Shown here: piece after piece, positions 1-6,089 of the stretch
Layout: each line of letters opens with the position of its first letter
How positions within the stretch are numbered: position 1 is the stretch's first letter
Assembly (NCBI GenBank): GCA_029257405.1
Contig: JARIBO010000057.1
Span: 1 to 64,000, forward strand
From: Caryophanales bacterium
Lineage (GTDB): Bacteria; Bacillota; Bacilli; Bacillales; Amphibacillaceae
Reading direction: 5' to 3'
Length of the DNA: 64,000 bases
Made by a program: the position numbers and the translations under genes
Notes under the pieces: model-generated
What the model saw: only the letters and a program-made list of their open reading frames with translations
Database searches by the model: none
Told to the model about the DNA's origin: nothing

Positions 1-260
1 ATATGGTAGCAAAGGAAATGGAATTTGATCTTCAAGATTTAAAGATCAAAGCTTCAGGAGAGTTTGATCCACGTGGATTTATGGGTGATCCTAACGTCCG
101 CTCATATTTCGAAACAGTTGATCTTATTGTTGACGTCACTACAAGTGAGTCAGAAGAACGACTACATGAACTTCAAGATAAAGTCTCTTCACGTTGTCCC
201 GTTTATGGTGTTTTAAATGCAGCTAATATTCAAATGAATAATTCATGGACAATAAAATAA
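1..260 (+). CDS. OsmC/Ohr-family peroxidase, C-terminal part (5' end outside window)
   Basis: About 85 C-terminal residues of an OsmC-type protein; the family is usually about 140 residues, so the start lies before the window. OsmC/Ohr proteins are cytoplasmic thiol peroxidases that reduce organic hydroperoxides with two cysteines. The visible part has the family pattern GFMGDP near residue 25, followed by a hydrophobic strand and the second conserved cysteine in RCPVYGVL (residue 65 of the visible part). The partner cysteine would lie outside the window. The gene converges on dps across a shared terminator. OsmC-like proteins are sometimes selenoproteins, but the cysteine seen here is a normal Cys codon. 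The family is fairly sure; the subfamily is not. Confidence 0.75.
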   Translation, partial: MVAKEMEFDLQDLKIKASGEFDPRGFMGDPNVRSYFETVDLIVDVTTSESEERLHELQDKVSSRCPVYGVLNAANIQMNNSWTIK

Positions 261-285
261 AATTATAATGACATTAAACACAAAA

Positions 286-321
286 AAATCCCTCTCACTT
301 TTTAAAAATGAGAGGGATTTT
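286..321. terminator. Bidirectional terminator between osmC-like gene and dps
   Basis: A 12-bp stem (AAATCCCTCTCA pairing with TGAGAGGGATTT) with A-runs on one side and T-runs on the other. It lies between two convergent genes, so it can serve both strands. Confidence 0.85.
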
Positions 322-335
322 ATCATTTATATAAA

Positions 336-809
336 TTATTCTGTAGCATCTTCACCAAGATACGCTTGTAACATCCAAATATTTAAATCAATACTATCAA
401 CATAACCAATTAATAAGTCTTCCGTACCGTAATCGCTCGCTTCACCAGCTGCTTCGATACCTTCAACTGCTATTGCTCTAAGTGTACGGTAATCAGCAAC
501 AAGATTACGCACCATTGTCTCTCCTGAAAGTTCTTCAGTGTATGGCTCTTCTACAATTGATGCATGCTCTAAATACTCACCTAAAGTTGAGTATGGCTTT
601 TGTCCCATTGCTACTAAACGCTCAGCGAACTCATCAAAGAACTCATTTGATTCATCATAATATTCTTCAAACTTCTCATGTAATTTAAAAAACTGATGCC
701 CTTTTACGTACCAGTGATATTGATGTAACTTAACATAGAAAACACCTTGGTTTGCTACTAATTCATTTACTTTTTCAAACGCTTTTAATTGATTTTCTTT
801 TACTGACAT
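336..809 (-). CDS. dps: Dps-family ferritin-like DNA-binding/iron-storage protein
   Basis: A 157-residue mini-ferritin of normal family length. Dps proteins form dodecamers that oxidise Fe2+ with H2O2, store the iron and often protect DNA. The inter-subunit ferroxidase ligands are visible: H32 in YHWYVKGH, H44 in KLHEKF, and D59 and E63 in FDEFAERL, matching the Listeria/Bacillus Dps pattern. The stretch PYSTLGEYLEHASI is also typical. A Shine-Dalgarno GGAGGC precedes the ATG by about 8 nt. The gene stands alone. In Bacillales this gene (mrgA/dps) is usually PerR-controlled, but I found no convincing PerR box upstream. Confidence 0.93.
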   Translation of the reverse strand: MSVKENQLKAFEKVNELVANQGVFYVKLHQYHWYVKGHQFFKLHEKFEEYYDESNEFFDEFAERLVAMGQKPYSTLGEYLEHASIVEEPYTEELSGETMVRNLVADYRTLRAIAVEGIEAAGEASDYGTEDLLIGYVDSIDLNIWMLQAYLGEDATE

Positions 810-914
810 TACTTAACGCCTCCATTTTTTTACATTCTGACTACACCTATTTACTTACCCTTTCATTTAAAAAATAAACATTTTATTTTAATATTTAAAT
901 TTAATTGTTAAATA

Positions 915-1712
915 TTATACCTTAGCCATTCTTCTATTTCTTTGACTATACCATGATGATGGATGAGGCCCCTCTAGTAAATGTTTATCGGACAGTCCTG
1001 ATGACTCAATAGCTAATTGTGTTAATTCTTTAAGTGTCGTTGTATTGTGACTTAACGTATAACTACACTTGTTTGAAGACATTCCTAACACGTCATCTAT
1101 ATACTTCTGGTTAATAACCGTCTTCGCTCCAACTGGCGCTAAAGGATCTTTCTGATGAGAGCCCCGTGTGCATAAATTTATAATAACATCTGGATTATAT
1201 TGAACCAGTTTTGCTTGAAATACATCTTTTAAACCATGACATAACCAAAGATTTAACCATATTCTATCTCTGTATATATTGGTATCTACCCCTAGACTGC
1301 ATTGATACTGGATAGCATTAACTAAAATAACATGATAGGTATCGTCTTCTACATAAGGGCTAATAATATCTATAAAATGCTTTGACATCATATCACCCGT
1401 AACACCTAGTGCTGGGGATGGACTAATTTCATATGTTTGATTAAACTCTTCTGCATGAGGACTTTCTAAAATGACTAACATAACTGGCTTACCACTCTGT
1501 TTGATTAAATTTAAACGTTCTGATGTTAATGATATTTTATCCTGATGGTTAGTACGCGCTTGTTTTGTAAACCATAAATCACTTTTTATTTCACCGTTAT
1601 TTTTCTTAGTAAAAGTTCCTACATAATTATCAGGGCATTGCTCATTTTCTTTCTCTACATATGATGGCTGTAATTGTTTTGCTAAAGATAAAAACGCTTT
1701 ATTATTTGTCAT
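915..1712 (-). CDS. Unrecognised protein with uracil-DNA-glycosylase-like motifs
   Basis: A 265-residue soluble protein that I do not recognise as a named family. Two stretches recall the uracil-DNA glycosylase fold: VMLVILESPHAEEF near residue 80, like a strand ending in the catalytic loop, and GPHPSSWYSQRNR near the C-terminus, like the HPS motif of that superfamily. There is a third core strand at VIINLCTRG. No signal peptide or membrane segment is visible. It is a single gene between dps and a divergent transporter. The usual UDG active-site motif is not clear, so the role could be nucleic-acid repair or something unrelated. The family assignment is inference. Confidence 0.5.
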   Translation of the reverse strand: MTNNKAFLSLAKQLQPSYVEKENEQCPDNYVGTFTKKNNGEIKSDLWFTKQARTNHQDKISLTSERLNLIKQSGKPVMLVILESPHAEEFNQTYEISPSPALGVTGDMMSKHFIDIISPYVEDDTYHVILVNAIQYQCSLGVDTNIYRDRIWLNLWLCHGLKDVFQAKLVQYNPDVIINLCTRGSHQKDPLAPVGAKTVINQKYIDDVLGMSSNKCSYTLSHNTTTLKELTQLAIESSGLSDKHLLEGPHPSSWYSQRNRRMAKV

Positions 1713-1826
1713 CCAATCACCTCTTTTATATATTAGTTTTTTCTATGAGATTCTTTATTTCATTATATAGCAAAAACTTTTTCTCTGCGTTATGATAAAA
1801 TAAATACCTTTAAGGAGAGTTGTTGA

Positions 1827-2744
1827 TTGTCTAGTTTTAATGAACAATTTTTATTTGCTATTATTATTATTATTTTGGGATATTTCCTCAAAAGGCGTCG
1901 TATCATAACCGAAAAAGATGGCGCCAGCTTATCTCGCCTTGTCTTGAATGTTACATTACCTGCTCTTATTATTACATCTTTTATTGATATTACCCTTGAG
2001 CCATCTTTGTTTTTACTAATAATCATCGGAATCGTTTATGGCACCTTAATGGCTTTTATCGGCATTCTTTTCTTTAAAAATGAAAGCCAATCTACTAAAG
2101 GTACCATGGCTATGCTTTTAGGTGGCCTTAATATCGGATTATTTGCTTATCCGCTTGTTTATGGAATTTGGGGAGATAAAGGTATTCAATACTTCGGCAT
2201 GTTTGATGTAGGGAATGCCGTTGTTATTTTTGGGGTTGTTTATATTATTGGTAGTTACTATTCAACCGAACAAACTGACCTAACATTTAGTCATGTTTTA
2301 AAAAGATTAACGCGTTCGATACCACTTATGACTTATGTAATCGTTACATTTTTAGCACTTATTGATTTTAAACTGCCTTCACTTATTTTAGATGTAGCTG
2401 AGGTTATTTCAGTTGCTAATATGCCGTTATCATTTTTATTGCTCGGTATTTTTCTAAATTTTTCACTAGAAAAATCATACCGCTTACCTATTATTAAGAT
2501 CATTTTACTACGATATGGTATTGGATTAATTCTTGGTATAATTTTATTCTTCACCCTACCATTTAATGATATGTTTAGATATACAATATTACTCGGATTT
2601 ATTTTACCAATTCCGCTTGCTGTTTTACCCTTCTCAATTGAATTTAATTTCGACCATAAGTTTGTCGGAACTGTTGTAAATCTAACTATTTTAATTAGTT
2701 TCGCTTTATTATGGGTTATTACTAATATATTTATTCAAACATAA
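1827..2744 (+). CDS. AEC-family (auxin efflux carrier-like) permease
   Basis: A 305-residue integral membrane protein with about ten hydrophobic segments and no large soluble domain. It resembles the AEC family, whose bacterial members export or take up small organic acids such as malate or malonate. The N-terminus (FAIIIIILGYFLKRRRIITEKDG) and LSRLVLNVTLPALIITSF are characteristic. Translation probably starts at the TTG at 1827, because AAGGAG lies 9 nt upstream and there is no nearby ATG. The gene ends at a strong terminator shared with the convergent selenoprotein genes. The substrate cannot be told from the sequence. Confidence 0.8.
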   Translation: MSSFNEQFLFAIIIIILGYFLKRRRIITEKDGASLSRLVLNVTLPALIITSFIDITLEPSLFLLIIIGIVYGTLMAFIGILFFKNESQSTKGTMAMLLGGLNIGLFAYPLVYGIWGDKGIQYFGMFDVGNAVVIFGVVYIIGSYYSTEQTDLTFSHVLKRLTRSIPLMTYVIVTFLALIDFKLPSLILDVAEVISVANMPLSFLLLGIFLNFSLEKSYRLPIIKIILLRYGIGLILGIILFFTLPFNDMFRYTILLGFILPIPLAVLPFSIEFNFDHKFVGTVVNLTILISFALLWVITNIFIQT

Positions 2745-2748
2745 AATT

Positions 2749-2780
2749 AAAACGCCTATCTATAATAGATAGGCGTTTTT
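2749..2780. terminator. Bidirectional terminator between AEC permease and HesB-like gene
   Basis: A stem of AAAACGCCTATCTA with its complement around a 3-nt loop, flanked by A-runs and T-runs. It ends both the permease transcript and the minus-strand selenoprotein transcript. Confidence 0.88.
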
Positions 2781-2797
2781 GTGTCAATATACTTTTG

Positions 2798-3091
2798 TTA
2801 GACCTTTAATACTTTATATTCACCCCAGTTAAAAATGTTTTTAGTATAGTCTAACTTCGTATTTCTAAAGTAATTTGATTGTCCTTGAGTTACAACGAAG
2901 TTTACTTCATCTAATTCAGTTACAATATCATTATCTTTTATCTTATCTGGCTCTACCAGAGCCAGTCGTAAATTGAGACCACCTCACCCTACACCCATAT
3001 GAAGGCGAATATAAGGGGTTTCAACTTCCGTATCAATACTTTCAACTTCTTTTAATATTTGTGAAATTGCCGCTGGTGTTGCTGTTAACAT
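2798..3091 (-). CDS. HesB-like selenoprotein (A-type iron-sulfur fold) with in-frame Sec UGA
   Basis: A 97-residue HesB/IscA-type protein when the UGA at 2984-2986 is read as selenocysteine (residue 36). Upstream of it runs YIRLHMGVG, and downstream GGLNLRLALVEPDK continues the same fold to a TAA stop at 2798-2800. The Sec replaces the first conserved Cys of A-type Fe-S proteins. The C-terminal Cys pair of IscA is absent, as in the HesB-like branch. HesB-like proteins are known members of prokaryotic selenoproteomes. A GGAAGGTGGTGG ribosome site precedes the ATG. It is the last gene after selD and a small two-Sec protein, about 30 nt behind the latter. Its exact function is unknown; iron-sulfur or redox chemistry is the family-based guess. 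Standard gene callers would truncate it. Confidence 0.88.
2947..2965 (-). promoter_or_regulatory. Bacterial SECIS hairpin of the HesB-like gene
   Basis: Starting 19 nt after the Sec UGA is a perfect 8-bp stem, CTGGCTCT with AGAGCCAG, closed by a GGT loop at nucleotides 27-29 after the UGA. This fits the bacterial SECIS model (apical loop 16-37 nt from UGA, G at the start of the loop) and has the GGU loop of E. coli fdhF. SelB would bind it. Confidence 0.85.
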
Positions 3092-3120
3092 GGTTCCACC
3101 ACCTTCCAATATAATTTTAA

Positions 3121-3270
3121 TCAAAATAATTTTGATATGATTGCGATAGCTCCTACCAGGAGCCATAAGTAAACGCCAGGTCATATTGCAGGTAACTTAA
3201 ACCGCGATGATCGTGGCTTACTTATTCCTCATTTACCGGTGTTACAATCTTGCTTCTTTTTCTTATCCAT
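3121..3270 (-). CDS. Small single-pass membrane selenoprotein with two candidate Sec residues (unrecognised family)
   Basis: A 49-residue protein appears when two in-frame UGA codons (3229-3231 and 3181-3183) are read as selenocysteine. In order: a lysine-rich start MDKKKKQDC, then Cys9-NTGK-Sec14, a basic linker (PRSSRFKLPAI), Sec30, and a hydrophobic segment (VYLWLLVGAIAIIS, residues 34-46) that looks like one membrane helix. The next UGA at 3121-3123 is taken as the stop, 29 nt before the HesB-like ATG. The start is backed by TTAGGAG 9 nt upstream, and a promoter lies 42-69 nt upstream of it. There is no in-frame start between the two UGAs, so reading the second requires reading the first. 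Hairpins follow both. I do not recognise the family. The basic N-terminus suggests a cytoplasmic redox-active Cys/Sec pair anchored to the membrane. Confidence 0.72.
3146..3166 (-). promoter_or_regulatory. Bacterial SECIS hairpin after the second Sec UGA of the small selenoprotein
   Basis: A 9-bp stem (ATGGCTCCT with AGGAGCTAT, one G-U pair) with a GGT loop at nucleotides 24-26 after the UGA at 3181-3183. The loop and upper stem are nearly the same as in the HesB-like gene's hairpin. Confidence 0.82.
3199..3219 (-). promoter_or_regulatory. Possible SECIS hairpin after the first Sec UGA of the small selenoprotein
   Basis: A 9-position stem with one A-C mismatch and one G-U pair (AAGCCACGA with TCGCGGTTT) and a TCA loop starting 19 nt after the UGA at 3229-3231. 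The distance fits a bacterial SECIS, but the loop has no leading G, so this is weaker than the other hairpins here. Confidence 0.5.
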
Positions 3271-3311
3271 TTGAGCACACTCCTAATGCTTTACTAAACA
3301 TTATGTATATA

Positions 3312-3339
3312 ATTATAAACTATTTTAAACCCACTTCAA
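3312..3339 (-). promoter_or_regulatory. Promoter for the small selenoprotein and HesB-like gene
   Basis: TTGAAG (3334-3339) and a perfect TATAAT (3312-3317) with a 16-nt spacer, about 35 nt upstream of the ribosome site. It lets these two genes be expressed apart from selD. Confidence 0.65.
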
Positions 3340-3367
3340 TTAATCAGTTTTAAAGACCTTAGATAAA

Positions 3368-4417
3368 CTAGGTTACATAAATTGTTTTAGTTGATCTACT
3401 TACTACTTCACCAATAATTGTAGCTTCTATATTATAATGTTTTTTCATATCTTCAACATATGATATGGCTTCGTCTTCAGATAAACTAATAAGCAATCCA
3501 CCTGATGTGATTGAATCAGATAAAATTAATTGATCAACTTCTGATATACGTGTGTCAGCAAAAGATACCTTGTCTTTTAACCATGCATGATTTTCTCGCG
3601 ATCCGCCCGGCATGATGTTCTGCTTAGCGAGTGCTCGCGTTCCCGGTAGTAAAGGGACTTGATCAAGTTCGATAGTAAAACTGACATTGCTTCCACTCGC
3701 CATCTCATAGGCATGGCCTAGTAGACCAAATCCAGTAACATCTGTCACTGCATGAGGATGGTATTTTTTTAACGCTTCTGCAGCCGGACGATTTAACATG
3801 CTCATCGTTTCGGTAACCTGCTTAACTTGATCATCTGTTAATAACCCTTTTTTTAATGCTGTTGTTTGAATTCCAACACCTATTGGTTTTGTTAAAATAA
3901 GTTTATCCCCCAGATGAGCGCCTTTATTTTTAAAGTATTTATCTGGATGAACAGTTCCCGTAACAGACAATCCAAACTTAGGTTCTTTATCGTCTATCGA
4001 ATGTCCGCCAACAACTTGTGCGCCTGATTCAGCTACTTTATCTGCAGATCCTTTTAAAATTTTAGCAAGCACATTAGGACCTAATAAATCTATTGGAAAA
4101 GCAACAATATTTAAAACTGTAAGAGGTGTCCCACCCATAGCATAAACATCACTTAAAGCATTTGCTGCTGATATTTGCCCAAATGCATAAGGATCATCTA
4201 CTATTGGTGTGAAGAAATCTAACGTTTGGATCAAGGCTAAATCATCGGTCAACCTATAAACACTACCATCATCTGCATGATCTAAACCTACTAATATATT
4301 ATCATCGTGTATCCCATCTGGTAAATGACGCAAAACTTGCGTCAGGTCGCTTGGACCTATTTTACATCCTCAACCTGCTTTAGATGATAATGAAGTTAAT
4401 TTGATTTGTTCATTCAT
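3368..4417 (-). CDS. selD: Selenide, water dikinase, itself a selenoprotein (Sec16)
   Basis: SelD makes selenophosphate, the selenium donor for Sec-tRNA, from selenide and ATP. Read through the UGA at 4370-4372, the protein is 349 residues (E. coli SelD has 347). It begins MNEQIKLTSLSSKAG-Sec-GCKIGPSDL. Sec16 occupies the catalytic position that is Cys17 in E. coli, followed by the expected Cys and Lys. The ATP-binding segments follow: DDGSVYRLTDDLALIQTLDFF, SAANALSDVYAMGG, VGGHSIDD and VTDVTGFGLLGH. The ATG at 4417 has GGAGG 7 nt upstream. Without Sec readthrough only a shortened form lacking the active site would be called. It is divergent from selA. Sec in SelD is known in other bacteria and makes selenophosphate synthesis depend on its own product. 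Confidence 0.95.
4326..4344 (-). promoter_or_regulatory. Bacterial SECIS hairpin of selD
   Basis: A perfect 8-bp stem, TGACGCAA with TTGCGTCA, closed by a GTT loop at nucleotides 34-36 after the Sec UGA. A shorter 5-bp hairpin (AGGTC with GACCT) lies nearer the UGA and could be an alternative. The longer stem has the G-first loop expected of a SECIS. Confidence 0.7.
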
Positions 4418-4516
4418 TAGATTGCCTCCTTTGTATTTATTTTTGTATCTGTCATAATAAAAGTATAAAGCGTTTGAAAATAAAATGCGAATATATGAAT
4501 TATGGACGGTGACTAT

Positions 4517-5923
4517 ATGAAAAACCTACGCTTTTTACCTGCAATCGATCAGTTAAAAAATGATAAACGTTTTATAACATTGCTGGAAAAACAAACTCTT
4601 TCTGAAACTAGGTTGACAACTATTTTAAAAGACCATGTTGATCTAATTAGAAATAATTTACTCTCTGGAGTTTATGGTGACCAAAGCTTTAATCGGGAGC
4701 AATTAACGGAACTTATATTTAAGTTGCTTTATAAAACTTTAATTGAGGATATGACTGACTATCTTAAACCGGTCATCAACGCGACAGGTGTTGTTCTTCA
4801 CACTAACCTAGGACGTGCGCGTTTAAGCTCTAAAGCAGTACAACAGATCAAACAAACAGCTTTATCTTATTCAACACTGGAATATGATATACAAACAGGT
4901 CAACGAGGCTCTAGACATAATTTGGTTGAGCATTATTTAACAACACTTACTGGAGCTGAGGCTGCTATGGTAGTTAACAATAATGCAGCTGCAGTATATT
5001 TAGTTTTGAAAACATTAGCTGAAAATAGAGAGGTTATTATTTCAAGAGGTGAACTTGTTGAAATAGGTGGCTCTTTCCGTATTTCTGAAATCATGGAAGA
5101 AAGTGATGCTAAATTAGTAGATGTTGGTACAACTAATAAGACGCATTTACATGATTATGCTGATGCAATTACAGAAGACACTGCTCTACTAATGAAAGTA
5201 CACAAAAGCAATTTTAAAATCATCGGTTTTTCTGAAGAAATAGATACATCTCAACTAACAGATCTTTCACAAGCACATGATGTGCCTATTTATGAAGATT
5301 TAGGTAGTGGTACATTATTTGACTTTAAATCAAAATTTATAGGTAATGAACCTACTGTACAAGAAAAAGTAGCTCAGGGTATTGATATTATTTCTTTTAG
5401 TGGTGATAAGTTACTAGGAGGTCCCCAAGCCGGAATTATCATTGGTAAAAAGGATTATATTAATCGCTTAAAAAAGCATCAATTAGCTAGAGTTTTACGT
5501 GTTGATAAATTTACCTTAGCTGGTATTGAAGGTACGTTAAAATCTTATTTAAATAAGCAAGAAGCAGATGAAATACCTACTGTACGTGATATTTTAGAGA
5601 ACAAAAAAACCATACTCAAAAGAGCACAGTCATTTATAAATCATTTTTCAAATGTTAATTCAGATTTTATATTTACTATTTCTGAAGGATATTCTAAAGT
5701 TGGAGGCGGCACTATGCCGGACGTTGATCTTAAAACGTATCTTGTTATTGTTTCACACCCAGTACTATCAAGTACAAAGATAGCACAAAAATTAAGATTG
5801 GGTAAACATCCAGTTATTGTTAGGATTCAACAAGATAAAGTCATCTTAGACTTCAGGACAATTTCACCTGAAGAAGTCCAACCCCTAGTAAATATTTTTT
5901 TAGATTTAAGTAATACCCATTAA
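4517..5923 (+). CDS. selA: L-seryl-tRNA(Sec) selenium transferase
   Basis: SelA converts Ser-tRNA(Sec) to Sec-tRNA(Sec) with PLP and selenophosphate. The 468-residue length matches the family (463 in E. coli). The PLP lysine is visible in ISFSGDKLLGGPQAG (about residue 298; K295 in E. coli), with an N-terminal helical tRNA-binding domain and the INATGVVLHTNLGRA motif near residue 90. I prefer the ATG at 4517, with GGACGGTGA just upstream, over the in-frame ATG at 4502, which has no ribosome site. It is divergent from selD and co-directional with selB, with the tRNA-Sec gene between them on the other strand. Confidence 0.96.
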   Translation: MKNLRFLPAIDQLKNDKRFITLLEKQTLSETRLTTILKDHVDLIRNNLLSGVYGDQSFNREQLTELIFKLLYKTLIEDMTDYLKPVINATGVVLHTNLGRARLSSKAVQQIKQTALSYSTLEYDIQTGQRGSRHNLVEHYLTTLTGAEAAMVVNNNAAAVYLVLKTLAENREVIISRGELVEIGGSFRISEIMEESDAKLVDVGTTNKTHLHDYADAITEDTALLMKVHKSNFKIIGFSEEIDTSQLTDLSQAHDVPIYEDLGSGTLFDFKSKFIGNEPTVQEKVAQGIDIISFSGDKLLGGPQAGIIIGKKDYINRLKKHQLARVLRVDKFTLAGIEGTLKSYLNKQEADEIPTVRDILENKKTILKRAQSFINHFSNVNSDFIFTISEGYSKVGGGTMPDVDLKTYLVIVSHPVLSSTKIAQKLRLGKHPVIVRIQQDKVILDFRTISPEEVQPLVNIFLDLSNTH

Positions 5924-5928
5924 TAGTT

Positions 5929-6025
5929 TGGCGGGATCGTGTGGGAATTGAACCCACCAGAGACGACACGCGCCTCCCATATGGTTTTGAAGACCATGGA
6001 GAACACCAGTAACTCATCCGATCCC
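5929..6025 (-). tRNA. selC: tRNA-Sec (anticodon TCA)
   Basis: A 97-nt tRNA with the extended variable arm and long acceptor of tRNA-Sec. The anticodon loop CTTCAAA carries TCA, reading UGA. The acceptor GGGATCGG region pairs with CGATCCC, the discriminator is G, and CCA is encoded at the 3' end (5929-5931). It lies antisense between selA and selB, only 5 nt beyond the selA stop. This is the tRNA that SelA charges with selenium and SelB delivers to SECIS-marked UGA codons. Confidence 0.95.
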
Positions 6026-6047
6026 ATATTAAAAATATATTACACTC

Positions 6048-6077
6048 ATTATATAATGAATCTATTACATAAAGCAA
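6048..6077 (-). promoter_or_regulatory. Promoter for tRNA-Sec, overlapping the selB ribosome site
   Basis: TTGCTT (6072-6077) and TATAAT (6048-6053) with an 18-nt spacer, pointing at the tRNA. The -10 lies in the palindrome ATTATATAAT, so a plus-strand -10 (6052-6057) for selB is also possible. Confidence 0.6.
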
Positions 6078-6089
6078 GAGGTGAGCTTA

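Noticed and set aside
870-914. PerR box in front of dps
   Set aside because: AT-rich repeats are present, but none fits the TTATAAT-N-ATTATAA pattern.
3121-3123. Third UGA of the small selenoprotein gene read as selenocysteine
   Set aside because: Only a weak hairpin follows; the extension would run through the ribosome site of the HesB-like gene and add a short tail to the TAA at 3085-3087. A stop here is simpler.
2984-3184. A 66-codon minus-strand open frame starting at 3184 as a gene
   Set aside because: Its ATG overlaps the second Sec UGA, it has no ribosome site, and its second half is just the N-terminal half of the HesB-like protein.
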